Source: Pedobacter sp. W3I1 (GTDB lineage Bacteria; Bacteroidota; Bacteroidia; Sphingobacteriales; Sphingobacteriaceae). Taken from it: DNA of 64,000 nucleotides. Where the stretch lies: positions 3,906,001-3,970,000 of the forward strand of contig NZ_JAUSXN010000001.1 of NCBI RefSeq assembly GCF_030816015.1, read 5' to 3'. The position numbers were made by a program, and so were the translations under genes. Below are positions 10,574 to 20,695 of the stretch, piece by piece. How positions within the stretch are numbered: position 1 is the stretch's first letter; each line of letters opens with the position of its first letter. The notes beneath the pieces are model-generated. The model was not told where the DNA came from. It saw only the letters and a program-made list of their open reading frames with translations, and made no database searches.

Positions 10574-11971
10574 TTAATTAACATCCCACCATAACCTGTC
10601 GGTAAGTTTAGCCTTTTGTTGCGGTTGTGGGTTTGCTGTAATTTCGGTATTTGGGTAAAGTACCCTTCTCGGAATTTCTGAGAGTGCATTTTTAACTTTG
10701 GTTAAAGCAGGGAATCCGGTACGTCGCCAATCTGTGTAATTTTCAGCATTAAGAAAGTTTGCAATCGACTTTTCTTCCATAATTAAACGGAGCGCATTTG
10801 TATTATTAAGTGTCCCACGAGAAGCAATGTAAGTATTCATATCAGTTGTGCTCACCCCTACCTTAGTCATGTGCTGTTTGATTCCATCCTGATAAATAGG
10901 TTCTGCAGCTGCAAAACCCGATACCACCAGCGTAGCTTCGGCTTTTATGAATAATGCCTCGGTATAATTTACCAGATAATTGTTGGCATTGGCACCTGCG
11001 TAAAAATCGGCAGGAATGGAGTAAGCTTCCAGACTTCCAATTTCGTCTAAACCAATCTGCCGGCCCGTATATAAACCGGTTTGTTTGGCGGGTTTAACCA
11101 TTTTGCTTAATCTTGGATCGTTTCTGGTGGTAAAAGCATCAACAAAGGTGTTGGCAAGCACAAATGTAGTACCCGGTAGAAAATTCTGTTGCCACGGATT
11201 TTCCGCCCCTGCTGCACCACTGAAAGCAGTTTTAGCATCATCATCGTTGCTTTGCATACCATTAGTTAGTGCAGTCAAAGCCAGCTGAGCCTGCGCAGCA
11301 GCTGTATTTCCAGGTGCTTTACTCAGGTGCATGTAATAACGTGCCTTTAAGGTGTAGGCAAGTTTTTTCCATTTTGCCATATCGCCCGCGTACATCAGAT
11401 CGTCACTGCCAGGCGCTAAACCAGCATTACGACCGATATCTGCAATCCCATCATCTAACAAGCGCTGTAGCTGGGTATATATTTGTTGCTGGGTATCGTA
11501 TGTAGGATTGGCTACATCAATTCCCTTGAAAGCCTGACTGTAGGGAATATCTCCCCATGCATCGGTTGCGAAGCCCAAAGTATACGCAGTGAGTATTTTA
11601 GAAATCGCAGTATAATTAAAATTGCCGTTTGCAGCTGCTTTTAAATTTAGGAGACTTAAGTTGTTCAGCGTGCGCACGTATACGTTGTTCCAGTCACCGT
11701 CCATATCAATATTGTACATCTGATAAGTACCAAAATTTGGGGCTACCTGGTTGAGTGCCATTACCTGCAGGTATTGCTGCAACACTACACTTAAATTCCC
11801 ATCACCGGATGCATTGATATTTTGCGAAATCAGCATTTGTATAGGGGGTAACATGAGCGATTCTTTAACATCTATCGGTCTGTTGGGGTCATAGTTAACA
11901 TCTATGTATTTTTTGCACCCGGCAAAAGCCATCATAAATGCAAAACTTAAAATGAAATATGTCTTTTTCAT
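10574..11971 (-). CDS. SusD/RagB-like nutrient-binding outer membrane lipoprotein
   Basis: 465 aa. Signal MKKTYFILSFAFMMAFAGC gives a lipobox Cys at residue 19. The start of the mature protein (KKYIDVNYDPNRPIDV) and the TPR-like helical pattern fit the SusD-like_2 family. It should sit on the cell surface as a lid on the SusC barrel and bind the imported nutrient. The gene follows susC with a 25-bp gap and is surely in the same operon. No glycoside hydrolase or peptidase flanks the pair, so the substrate cannot be inferred. Confidence 0.92.
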   Translation of the reverse strand: MKKTYFILSFAFMMAFAGCKKYIDVNYDPNRPIDVKESLMLPPIQMLISQNINASGDGNLSVVLQQYLQVMALNQVAPNFGTYQMYNIDMDGDWNNVYVRTLNNLSLLNLKAAANGNFNYTAISKILTAYTLGFATDAWGDIPYSQAFKGIDVANPTYDTQQQIYTQLQRLLDDGIADIGRNAGLAPGSDDLMYAGDMAKWKKLAYTLKARYYMHLSKAPGNTAAAQAQLALTALTNGMQSNDDDAKTAFSGAAGAENPWQQNFLPGTTFVLANTFVDAFTTRNDPRLSKMVKPAKQTGLYTGRQIGLDEIGSLEAYSIPADFYAGANANNYLVNYTEALFIKAEATLVVSGFAAAEPIYQDGIKQHMTKVGVSTTDMNTYIASRGTLNNTNALRLIMEEKSIANFLNAENYTDWRRTGFPALTKVKNALSEIPRRVLYPNTEITANPQPQQKAKLTDRLWWDVN

Positions 11972-11996
11972 GTTGATTCTTTTTATGTATTGGGGC

Positions 11997-14900
11997 CTAT
12001 AATGTTAATCTTAAACTGAAATCTACCGAACGGGATGTTGGGGTTGAGAATGAATAGATCCCCTGAGATCCGTTTGAAGAACCAAAAGAACTTACTTCTG
12101 GATCCCCACCTGTAAAGTGTGGTGCATATATCCACAAATTTCTACCCGTAACCTGCAAGCCAATAGTTTTGAAAGGTGTTTTTTGCAGCCATGTTGGTTT
12201 TAGGTTATAGCCTATGCTAACATTTCTCAATTTTACATAAGTACCATCCTGGATAACTGATTCCAGTACGCCATTGGCCCGCTGATAATAGGCCTGTCCT
12301 GAAACAGACACTGTATTCGGCAAACCTGTAGTCGCATTTACCCCCTCAACAACACGTGGACCACGGTCTTCGGTAACCTTTGGTGTGCCGTAGAAATAGC
12401 CATAGCCATCAACATTGTTCTGGATGTCGCCTCCCTTTTTCATATCAAAAGAGAAACTAAGGGTAAACTGTTTATACTTGAAATTATTAACAATACCGCC
12501 CATCCAATCTGGATTAATATCACCGATTATGCCTTGTTCATCTGCAGCAAATGGCAGTCCATCATTACCGATTAACAGTTTTCCTTCACTGTTTCTGGCG
12601 TAACGGGTACCATAGATGACCCCATATGGCTGGTTTATAAAAATAACGGTAAACCCATTGCTAATGTATTCCTGATTATTGTTGATCGAAAGAACCTTAT
12701 TTCTGATCCTGCTATAATTCAAGGTCAAATCCCAGCTAAAATTCTCCGTTTTTATGGGTTTTGCATTTAAAAGCAGCTCGATACCGCTGTTGCGCATTAA
12801 GGCTGTATTTGCACTCGTGGAGTTAAACCCAGTTGACGGTGCCAGCGCTACAGTGGGAATGATCCCGTTTTTTGTCTTCTTATCGAAATAGGTAACCTCC
12901 AGGCTTAAACGGTTTTTAAAGAAACCTGTTTCTAAACCGATCTCAAATTCGTTGATCCGTTCATTTTTTAGGTTCGGATTGCCTAGGTTTTGACTGATCA
13001 AAAAGCCCGACTGCCCCTGATAGGGAAAGGCAATGTTTCTTACCGTCTGTGATTCGTACGGCGTAAGCAGGCTATATGGCCCAATGCTGGCATTCCCCAC
13101 TGTACTGTAGGATAATCTTAATTTCCCAAAGCTCATGATATCAGAAAGTCCTTTCGAAAAGAAATTGGAAAAGATAAAACTTGTAGCAGCAGAACCATAA
13201 GGATAAAAACTGTTGTTTTTGGCCAGTACCGAAGTGCCGTCGTACCTTCCGGTAAGGGAGAGGATTAAGAATTTTTTATAATCGATATTGGACTGTAAAT
13301 AGAATCCTATTTTTCTGGTCAGATAACTTGTTTCCGTAAATTGTATATTTGATGTAGATCCGATATTATCAAATCCCGGAACGGTTATTCCCAGGCCGTT
13401 GGCATTGGCAGTTTCACTATAGGTTGATAATATGTTGTTACCCAATAGTGCATCGATGGTAAAATCGCCAAAACTTTTGTTGGCACCGATGATCAGGTCA
13501 TTATTATATTGCCTGAAATTGCTATTTCTGTTTACAATCCGGCCATTAGGGTTCGAAACCGAGAGTAACGATTCATGATATTTGCCCTGTTCAACATAAA
13601 CATCGGCACCAAAACGTTCAGTAATGGTTAACCAGCTTAAGGGTTTATAATCGGCTGTAAATGTGGGCAGAAAACGGTTAACAACTGATGTATTGCTAAT
13701 ATTATCTAACACCCAGTAAGGATTATTGCGCGAGAAACGGTATAAACGCTGACTTCCATCAGGGTTTACCGAAGGTTGCAGGTTATAAGAAACAGGCGCA
13801 GAAAAAATGGTCCACACCGGACTTTCTAAAGCATAACCTTCAGGTAGCCGGCGGTTTTTGGTATTGGCATAATTTAAAGAGAAAGTAACATTCAGATCTT
13901 TAATAATTTGCGTGGTGAATTTCCCAAAAACGGTATTCCGGTCGAAAGAAGTGGTAGGTACCGTTCCATCCTGCGCAAAATTGGTATACGATATAAAATA
14001 AGAGTTGTAAGCCCCACCCCCATTTACGGCTACTGTGTTGGTATATGTTTTTCCGGTTTTAAAGAATAAATCAGACTGATCATATACCTGCGCAGGCTGG
14101 CCGTTAATTTTTAAGGTATCCATCCTTGCCCCCCAAGAAGTACTAGTTTTTTGGTTCACACCATCAAAATATACACCATTTGAGCCAAGAGAATATTTAT
14201 TCTGGATTTCTGGTAACAGCGGTTTCTCCATTGAAAAAGAGGAAGAAAAGCTAATACCAGGCTTTTTATTCAGGCTACCGGCTTTAGTGGTGATAATAAT
14301 CACCCCTTTTGCACCATCAGATCCATATAACGCTGTTGCTGCACCACCTTTTAACACATTAATACTTTCAATAATATTAGGGTCAAGATCGGCAATACGG
14401 TTGGTACCGGGACCGGAGTTGAGGTTGCCGGTCTCATCATTGTTAACCGGAATACCATCAATTACCATCAAAGCTTCGTTGTTGCCATAAAAAGAATTAG
14501 CACCCCTGATTACGATACGCGATGAACTACCTGGCGTACCCGACGAACTGGTAATTTGCACACCAGAAACTTTACCTGCCAATGCATTTACCAGGTTGGG
14601 TTCTTTCGACTGGGTAATCTGATCGCCTTTTACCTCTTGAGAACTATAAGTAAGGTTACGTTTTTCCCGCTTTACACCTAGTGCAGTCACTACAATCTCA
14701 TTCAGGCTTTGCTGGTCTTCATTTAATGTGATGGTGATGTTGCTTTGCCCATTATAAGCAAATTCTTTGGTTGTATAACCAATGCCACTAAAAACCAGTG
14801 TAGCCGGATTTGCACTTTTAATTGAAAAAATCCCCTTCGCATCGGAAGAGGCGCCAACAGCGGTTCCTTTAACTTTTACCGATATACCTGGAATTGGCTG

Positions 14901-15005
14901 CCCCGATGCATCGGCAATTTTGCCGCTAACCAGCGACGTTTGACCATAAATCTGCATGAAACAGAGCATGGTCAAAGTGAACAAAGTAATCTTTAATTTG
15001 GTCAT
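11997..15005 (-). CDS. SusC/RagA family TonB-linked outer membrane transporter
   Basis: 1002 aa from ATG at 15005 (MTKLKITLFTLTMLCFMQIYGQ signal); an in-frame extension to 15035 adds ten non-signal-like residues. After the signal come a carboxypeptidase-regulatory-like beta domain (about 25-105), the SusC linker (SLNEIVVTALGVKREKR) and the TonB plug (VSGVQITSSSGTPGSSSRI; ALMVIDGIPVNN). The remainder is the 22-strand barrel. It imports oligomers or other large nutrients using TonB energy, partnered by the downstream SusD. Upstream, the expected regulator or first enzyme is absent; only a decayed fragment is found. Confidence 0.93.
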   Translation of the reverse strand: MTKLKITLFTLTMLCFMQIYGQTSLVSGKIADASGQPIPGISVKVKGTAVGASSDAKGIFSIKSANPATLVFSGIGYTTKEFAYNGQSNITITLNEDQQSLNEIVVTALGVKREKRNLTYSSQEVKGDQITQSKEPNLVNALAGKVSGVQITSSSGTPGSSSRIVIRGANSFYGNNEALMVIDGIPVNNDETGNLNSGPGTNRIADLDPNIIESINVLKGGAATALYGSDGAKGVIIITTKAGSLNKKPGISFSSSFSMEKPLLPEIQNKYSLGSNGVYFDGVNQKTSTSWGARMDTLKINGQPAQVYDQSDLFFKTGKTYTNTVAVNGGGAYNSYFISYTNFAQDGTVPTTSFDRNTVFGKFTTQIIKDLNVTFSLNYANTKNRRLPEGYALESPVWTIFSAPVSYNLQPSVNPDGSQRLYRFSRNNPYWVLDNISNTSVVNRFLPTFTADYKPLSWLTITERFGADVYVEQGKYHESLLSVSNPNGRIVNRNSNFRQYNNDLIIGANKSFGDFTIDALLGNNILSTYSETANANGLGITVPGFDNIGSTSNIQFTETSYLTRKIGFYLQSNIDYKKFLILSLTGRYDGTSVLAKNNSFYPYGSAATSFIFSNFFSKGLSDIMSFGKLRLSYSTVGNASIGPYSLLTPYESQTVRNIAFPYQGQSGFLISQNLGNPNLKNERINEFEIGLETGFFKNRLSLEVTYFDKKTKNGIIPTVALAPSTGFNSTSANTALMRNSGIELLLNAKPIKTENFSWDLTLNYSRIRNKVLSINNNQEYISNGFTVIFINQPYGVIYGTRYARNSEGKLLIGNDGLPFAADEQGIIGDINPDWMGGIVNNFKYKQFTLSFSFDMKKGGDIQNNVDGYGYFYGTPKVTEDRGPRVVEGVNATTGLPNTVSVSGQAYYQRANGVLESVIQDGTYVKLRNVSIGYNLKPTWLQKTPFKTIGLQVTGRNLWIYAPHFTGGDPEVSSFGSSNGSQGIYSFSTPTSRSVDFSLRLTL

Positions 15006-15238
15006 TGTATTCTGTTTAGTTAGTAGTATGACCAAAATTAGGCTTATAAAAAGCCAGATAGAACGATGATTTTAACACGTATTAACCAGAAATTAACACA
15101 AATGTTACAATCATCGTAAATACGTTAATAAACTTTGATTTGTTTAACCGATCAGACAGAATTTTGAATGGCGGAGCCCATGCAGAAGTAATTTGTTGGA
15201 TGTTTAGGTATCCACTTACTGGCTGGTGCTTTCACCAA

Positions 15239-15400
15239 CTAAACCTGATGGTTATTGGGGGTATATGTTCTTATTAAAATGTACAAAGAGGTTCGAATGA
15301 GCTTACTTAAACCATAATTGTTCAGGTTTGTAGCCACACTATCGAGTTTATGGTCTTGTGCCTTTGCAAATACACAAAGTAGCACCAATAAAATTATTTG
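15239..15400 (-). pseudogene. Decayed gene fragment with an orphan signal-peptide-like stretch
   Basis: Minus-strand frame reads QIILLVLLCVFAKAQDHKLD and continues to a stop at 15239; it has the look of a secretion signal and mature start but lacks an ATG in frame and is only ~50 codons long. The same frame beyond the stop reads KAPASKWIPKHP before another stop. I cannot name the parent gene. It lies in the ~460-bp gap (15006-15463) between susC and ubiD, which otherwise holds no gene. Confidence 0.35.
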
Positions 15401-15463
15401 ACCGCGATGTTGAAAGCATAGCGTATGTATGCTTAAAAATCTTTTGTTATTTTAATTATTCAA

Positions 15464-17299
15464 CTAAATTATTCCATGCAGGCTTCCACCCTTTTGAGCC
15501 AAAATATCCAATCTTTTTTCCACCACTTCATCTTTAATCAATTCAGGTGCGTGATGGGGCTTTTTCCTGGCATCAATAATCAGCGAGCCTTTACAGCCCC
15601 AATGTTTATTGATGGTAAAGTCGTTAATGCCATAAATATCTGCTGCAGGGTTGCTTCTGGTAAAAGCCACCCATACCAGATTATCAATATTTGCAGCGGT
15701 AAACTCAGCATCATCAGCCAAAATAATCAATGGCAGACCAGATATATCCTGATCGATTAAAGCCATATTTAACAATGCAATTTCAGCAGCCGTTTTCTCT
15801 GGATTCAAATATTTGTTACTCTCTAAAACTAACACGCCAGGCATGGCAATTTTTGGTTGGTAAAAACTATCGCTAAATGTCACCCCCTCCGGAATCCTAT
15901 CCCACAGTTCACGTCGCTTATCCCCTGCCGCTGCAATTACAACTTTTGATCCGCTGTTTAATCCATCGCCACTATAATCAAGCGTATCAATTGTGGTATT
16001 GGTATAAAAATGAACATCCCTTGTTAAATCGATCCGTTCTAAAATATGGGTAAGAAATGCTTCAATATGATGCGTACTTAAATGCTGGTCATCTTCTTTG
16101 GCAGCAATAAACAGATATTTAGCCAAACTCAATTGGTTTTTCCCTAAAATGTGATTGGCTATGGTTAAAATTTCCTGAGGCCTGCGAGCTTTTAAATATG
16201 GGGTATAACGTTCGCTACCAATGGCAAAAAGTAAGGGGTGAACACCAGCAGCATCAACTGCATGAACTTCTTTTAAACCATGTATTTCCTGCGGAATGGC
16301 CGAACCTGTAATCTCATGAATTAAGGCACCAAAACTAGTATCTTCCTGTGGTGGGCGACCAACCACGGTAAACGACCATATCGCATCCTTTTTATGATAT
16401 ACATGGTGTACCTTCATTAAAGGAAATGGGTGTGTTAGGCTATAATAACCTAAGTGGTCGCCAAAAGGTCCTTCCGGTTTATTTTCGTTTGGATAAACCG
16501 TACCTGTAATAATAAAATCGGCATCAGCTGAAATACAAAAACCTTCGTCATCGTAAAAATAACGAAAACGCCTGTCGCCCAATGCACCAGCAAAAGTCAT
16601 TTCCGATAATCCTTCTGGTAAAGGCATCACCGCTGCTAAAGGATGCGATGGCGGTCCGCCAACAAAAATGCTCACTTTTAAGGGTTGGCCCAGTGCATTG
16701 GCTTTAGATTGATGCACGCCAATCCCCCTATGGATCTGATAGTGCAACCCAATCTCTTTATCTTGGATATAATCATTTCCACCTAATTGGATGCGATACA
16801 TACCCAGATTTGCATTTAAAACACCAGGTTTATCTATATCTTCGGTGTAAACCTGCGGCATGGTAACAAAAGGGCCACCATCCATAGGCCAGTTTACGAT
16901 TTGAGGTAACTGGCTGATACTTGTTTTTAAAAATTTGCTTTTTGCCGAAGGTGTTTTAAGTGGCAAGGCCGATAAGGCAGACATGGCAGACCCCGCATAT
17001 TTGAAAGGGTTTTTCAACGCTTTTATGGGGTCGTTCCGTAAGGCTACCAACTGCTGTACTTTTGGTAAAGTATCTCTGAAAATGAACTTTGATCGTTCTA
17101 AAGTTCCAAACAAGTTTGAAACAGCAGGAAAAGGACTTCCCTTAACTTTTTCAAATAGAATAGCGGGTCCTTTATTTTCGTAAACCCTTAAATGGATGGC
17201 TGCCATTTCTAAATAGGGATCTACTTCTTCTTTTATTCTGATTAAATGACCGTGCTTTTCAAGATCGGATACACATTCTGCTAAACTTTTGTATGCCAT
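15464..17299 (-). CDS. ubiD: UbiD family decarboxylase
   Basis: 611 aa from ATG at 17299 (MAYKSLAECVSDLEKHGHLI); a 12-residue longer frame is unlikely. UbiD hallmarks include KGPAILFEKVKGSPFPAVSNLFGT, RIQLGGNDYI, IGLHYQIHRGIG, FVGGPPSHPLAA and EGPFGDHLGYYS. Members are reversible decarboxylases using prenylated FMN; in respiring bacteria they act on polyprenyl aromatic acids in quinone synthesis. The prFMN-making enzyme UbiX is encoded at 42.0-42.6 kb, which supports a working cofactor supply. Here the quinone is presumably menaquinone, but the exact substrate is an inference. Confidence 0.9.
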   Translation of the reverse strand: MAYKSLAECVSDLEKHGHLIRIKEEVDPYLEMAAIHLRVYENKGPAILFEKVKGSPFPAVSNLFGTLERSKFIFRDTLPKVQQLVALRNDPIKALKNPFKYAGSAMSALSALPLKTPSAKSKFLKTSISQLPQIVNWPMDGGPFVTMPQVYTEDIDKPGVLNANLGMYRIQLGGNDYIQDKEIGLHYQIHRGIGVHQSKANALGQPLKVSIFVGGPPSHPLAAVMPLPEGLSEMTFAGALGDRRFRYFYDDEGFCISADADFIITGTVYPNENKPEGPFGDHLGYYSLTHPFPLMKVHHVYHKKDAIWSFTVVGRPPQEDTSFGALIHEITGSAIPQEIHGLKEVHAVDAAGVHPLLFAIGSERYTPYLKARRPQEILTIANHILGKNQLSLAKYLFIAAKEDDQHLSTHHIEAFLTHILERIDLTRDVHFYTNTTIDTLDYSGDGLNSGSKVVIAAAGDKRRELWDRIPEGVTFSDSFYQPKIAMPGVLVLESNKYLNPEKTAAEIALLNMALIDQDISGLPLIILADDAEFTAANIDNLVWVAFTRSNPAADIYGINDFTINKHWGCKGSLIIDARKKPHHAPELIKDEVVEKRLDILAQKGGSLHGII

Positions 17300-17332
17300 G
17301 CCCAAAGATAAATAATTAGATTTTCTTAGAAA

Positions 17333-17388
17333 CAAAAAAGCCTCATATAAGCAGATTTTACAATAAAGCTACTTACACGAGGCTTTTA
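17333..17388 (-). terminator. Terminator after dps
   Basis: Minus strand: AAAAGCCTC pairs with GAGGCTTTT, with extra pairing in the long loop, ending in a T run. It separates dps from ubiD. Confidence 0.75.
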
Positions 17389-17402
17389 CCTAATTTTTGG
17401 TA

Positions 17403-17882
17403 TTATTTTTTCCCTGCGAAAGAACGTAACATCCAGGTGTTTTTCTCTTTAAATTGCATAAAACGGTTAACCATGTCGTTAGAACCATCGTCTCCGGCAG
17501 CATCAGTGGCTTCTAAAAGTTCTCTTTCTAATTCGATCAATGCAGCCATATCATCTAAAATGGCATCAACCATATCAAGGTCTTTAAGCCCAATGGTATC
17601 AATCTCTTTAATTTTAGATTCTTTAATATAATCAGCAAAACGGCTATGCGGTGCTTTACCCAAGGTTAATACACGCTCGGCTATTTCATCAATGGTTAAT
17701 TGTGCATTAGTATATAATTCTTCAAACTTAACATGTAATGTAAAAAAGTTCTGCCCTTTAATATTCCAGTGGCAACCTCTTAATTTTTGATAATGAATAT
17801 GATAATTAGCCAAATAATCGTTTAAAAGATCTACAACTGGTTTAACTTCTTTTTCGTTTAAGCTTATTTCTTTAGCGTCCAT
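17403..17882 (-). CDS. dps: Dps family ferritin-like DNA protection protein
   Basis: 159 aa, normal for Dps. The ferroxidase signature is present: HWNIKGQNFFTLHVKFEELY followed by DEIAERVLTLG, providing the His, Asp and Glu ligands. It should assemble as a 12-mer that oxidises and stores iron with H2O2 and shields DNA in stationary phase. Monocistronic with its own terminator; the 280-bp upstream gap shared with the LysM gene should carry its promoter, but no operator was recognised. Confidence 0.92.
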   Translation of the reverse strand: MDAKEISLNEKEVKPVVDLLNDYLANYHIHYQKLRGCHWNIKGQNFFTLHVKFEELYTNAQLTIDEIAERVLTLGKAPHSRFADYIKESKIKEIDTIGLKDLDMVDAILDDMAALIELERELLEATDAAGDDGSNDMVNRFMQFKEKNTWMLRSFAGKK

Positions 17883-18166
17883 TTTTTTTATTATTTATGA
17901 TGTATTTTAATGTCTACGTAACAACCCAAATTTATAAAAGTTTTGATCAATTTTGTCTTTTAAACAATACCTTATTTATTAGATCGTTTAATATTCAATG
18001 TTGTACGAAATAACCATTTTATAAACATTTGTTAATGAATAGCATAATGATATTACGAAGTTAATTCATCTTATTTTTACTTAAAAACGAACAACAGAAC
18101 TTAAGATGGTTAACAATATTATTCGTATAATTGCTCCCTTTGACTTAGAAATTTACATATAAATAA

Positions 18167-19705
18167 ATGCATAAAATATATTTATCTGCTGTAATGTTAT
18201 TTGCCTTAAACATTGCAAATGCCAAAGCCAACACAGCAAGAGACTCTATCGGTGTAGAAAACAATAAAGGCAAAAAACTGATCGTTCACCAAACTGTAGC
18301 AAAAGACACTTATTATTCTATAGGAAGAAGGTATAATGTTTCGCCTAAAGATATTATGACCTTTAATGATAACAAATACCTTCAGGTTGGGATAATTATC
18401 AAGGTACCTACAAATATCCCTTTTACGGCTAATGGTTCGTCAAATACCGCACAAAGTGCATCAGCCTCAAATGTGATAGAACACACCATAAAGCCAAAAG
18501 AAAATTTAAACATGTTGGCCGAAAAATATGGTACTACTATAAATGAGATTAAAGCTTTAAACAACCTAAGCGGAAATAATTTAAGTATTGGCCAGGTTTT
18601 AAAAATCCCTGCAAAAAACTCAGAACAAACCAGTGCGGCAGCACCGGTAACACCACCGGCAAAAAACAATACCGAGACTGTAGTAGCGAACACCCAACCG
18701 TCAGATCAGACCATGATCGAACATACGGTGCAGCCTAAAGAGTTTTTAGGAAAAATTGCAGAGAAGTACGGCACTACTGTTGAAGAAGTAAAAAAAGCCA
18801 ACAACCTTTCTGGAAACAATCTGCGTATCGGTCAGAAACTTAAAATCCCGGCAACCAAAAATATCGATGAGAACAAAGTTGTAGCTGCTGCCGAAGAAAA
18901 ACCTGTACAGGAAAACAAATCTCCGGATGCTGCAGGCACCCATACCGTTTTAAGAAACGAAACCATCTTCACCATCGCCAAACAATATGGCATTACCGCT
19001 TACCAGATTAGAAAACTGAACGACTTACCTGATAATGCCATTACCATAGGTCAGGTTTTAAAAGTGCCTGGAGGTATAGTTACAGATGTTCAGGTTCCGA
19101 AAGAAAAGCAGGCCGAAGCCAAAGAAAAAGAGGTAGAGGCCAAAGTTAAAGAAGCACCAGCAGCGAAAGAAGAGAGTTTTATCCATACCGTAGCTACGGG
19201 AGAAAACATTTTTACCATTGCTAAAAAATATAATTTAACCGCTTATCAGATCAGAACAGCAAACAAACTGGAGGATAATGCGATTAAAGTTGATCAGAAA
19301 CTGATTATTCCCAGACCGCCACAACCTAAATCAGTAAATGATTTATCGAAAGAAGAACAGGAAAATGAACCAGACAGTACGATGGTTAAAGACCCTAAAC
19401 TTCGCCGCGATCCGAGTGTATATGGTTTAAGTCAGATCGAAGAAAAAGGAACTGCCGTTTGGATTGCAGACCAGGACCTGGATGGCACAAAAATGCTGGT
19501 TTTACACCGTACGGCACCTGTGGGCAGGGTAATTAAGATTACCAACCCGATGACCAACCGTACTACCTTTGCCAAAGTTGTTGGTAAATTTACAGAGAAC
19601 GAATCCACAAAAGATGTTATAATTGTAATGACTAAAGCTGTAGCCGATTCACTGGGCGCTTTAGACAAACGTTTTTTCTGCAATTTAACATATAGTGCTC
19701 AATGA
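18167..19705 (+). CDS. Secreted protein with five LysM repeats and an RlpA-like C-terminal domain
   Basis: 512 aa; signal MHKIYLSAVMLFALNIANAKA. Five LysM units begin near residues 39, 106, 185, 261 and 340 (for example IEHTIKPKENLNMLAEKYGT with GQVLKIPA; IEHTVQPKEFLGKIAEKYGT). Linkers are Lys/Glu/Ala-rich. The last ~90 residues (GTAVWIADQDLDG; APVGRVIKITNPMTNRTTFA; KVVGKF) look like a double-psi beta-barrel of the RlpA type. LysM units bind peptidoglycan. Whether the C-terminal domain cuts glycan or only binds is not evident. The stop overlaps the start of the uridine kinase gene (ATGA), so the two are translationally coupled. Confidence 0.87.
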   Translation: MHKIYLSAVMLFALNIANAKANTARDSIGVENNKGKKLIVHQTVAKDTYYSIGRRYNVSPKDIMTFNDNKYLQVGIIIKVPTNIPFTANGSSNTAQSASASNVIEHTIKPKENLNMLAEKYGTTINEIKALNNLSGNNLSIGQVLKIPAKNSEQTSAAAPVTPPAKNNTETVVANTQPSDQTMIEHTVQPKEFLGKIAEKYGTTVEEVKKANNLSGNNLRIGQKLKIPATKNIDENKVVAAAEEKPVQENKSPDAAGTHTVLRNETIFTIAKQYGITAYQIRKLNDLPDNAITIGQVLKVPGGIVTDVQVPKEKQAEAKEKEVEAKVKEAPAAKEESFIHTVATGENIFTIAKKYNLTAYQIRTANKLEDNAIKVDQKLIIPRPPQPKSVNDLSKEEQENEPDSTMVKDPKLRRDPSVYGLSQIEEKGTAVWIADQDLDGTKMLVLHRTAPVGRVIKITNPMTNRTTFAKVVGKFTENESTKDVIIVMTKAVADSLGALDKRFFCNLTYSAQ

Positions 19706-20352
19706 GTTTGAACAAAAAGCCATTTATAATTGGTATTGCCGGTGGTAGCGGATCGGGTAAAACATTTTTCTTAAACTGCTTTCTTCATCATTTTAAACAA
19801 GATGAAGTAACACTTGTTTCGCAGGATGATTATTATATCCCTGCGGGCGAGATGACACAGGAAGAGAACAAGTTATACAATTTCGACCTTCCATCTACCA
19901 TTGATAGTGAACAGTTTTTGAGAGACATTAAACAATTAACCAGCGGAGAAGTAGTTTACAAAAAAGAATATAACTTCAATAACCCATTAGCCGTAGTTAA
20001 AATTTTAGAAATTAAATCGGCACCAATCATTATTGTAGAGGGCCTTTTTATCCTCCACTTCAAAGAAATTGCCGCGTTGTTAGATCATACCATTTTTGTT
20101 GATGCAGATGAACAGGTAGCTTTAGATCGCCGTATAAAACGTGATGGTTTAGAACGGGGTTACCCTGAAGACGATGTGTTATATAAATGGCATAACCATG
20201 TGGTTCCGGCTTATAAAGAATATTTATTACCTTACCGCGAACAATGTAATAAGGTGGTAATGAATAACACCAATGAGCCCGATGAAATTATTGCCATTAC
20301 GGAGGATATTTCGAACGATTTAAGAAATAGTATTCTGGTAGATATACAGTAA
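19702..20352 (+). CDS. udk: Uridine kinase
   Basis: 216 aa. P-loop GIAGGSGSGKT at residues 11-21, followed by SQDDYY (Walker-B-like region for the nucleoside site), DLPSTID and RRIKRDGLERGYPED lid residues. It phosphorylates uridine or cytidine for pyrimidine salvage in the cytoplasm. It overlaps the preceding LysM gene by 4 bp and is followed by a strong terminator, so the two genes form an operon. Confidence 0.9.
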   Translation: MSLNKKPFIIGIAGGSGSGKTFFLNCFLHHFKQDEVTLVSQDDYYIPAGEMTQEENKLYNFDLPSTIDSEQFLRDIKQLTSGEVVYKKEYNFNNPLAVVKILEIKSAPIIIVEGLFILHFKEIAALLDHTIFVDADEQVALDRRIKRDGLERGYPEDDVLYKWHNHVVPAYKEYLLPYREQCNKVVMNNTNEPDEIIAITEDISNDLRNSILVDIQ

Positions 20353-20355
20353 CAT

Positions 20356-20396
20356 CAAAGAAGTCAAGTTTTTAAAAAACTTGACTTCTTTTTTTG
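20356..20396 (+). terminator. Rho-independent terminator after udk
   Basis: AAAGAAGTCAAGTTT pairs perfectly with AAACTTGACTTCTTT around a 5-nt loop, with a T run, 4 bp beyond the udk stop codon. Confidence 0.95.
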
Positions 20397-20695
20397 CGAG
20401 GAATCGTTGTTCTCAAAGGTCAGTTTTAGCGAAAAACAAAGGAGCTAGGTGACAGGTAAGATAAATCGTCTCTCCACTCCGCATTTGCTTCGGTCGATAT
20501 GACGCCAATTTTAGAATCTGTTATTGGTAAATGATTGGGAACCACGAAAGTGCTCATGAATGCCGTTGAAAACATGAAAACTTATGAATAATCGTAATGC
20601 CTTGATAGCGTTTACAGTGTGCATTAAGATTCCCGCCTGCGCGGGAATGACGGCTCGCTCAACCGCCGTGGTTTGTGTCCCCACAAACCACTAAT
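20397..20695. repeat. Gene-free spacer with REP-like fragments
   Basis: About 300 bp between two convergent genes. It contains a fragment of the TCTCCACT/GGTCGATATGACG repeat family near 20464-20502 and a short palindrome ATTCCCGC, CTGC, GCGGGAAT at 20629-20648 followed by GACG, a widely dispersed bacterial repeat word. No coding frame is convincing. Confidence 0.5.
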
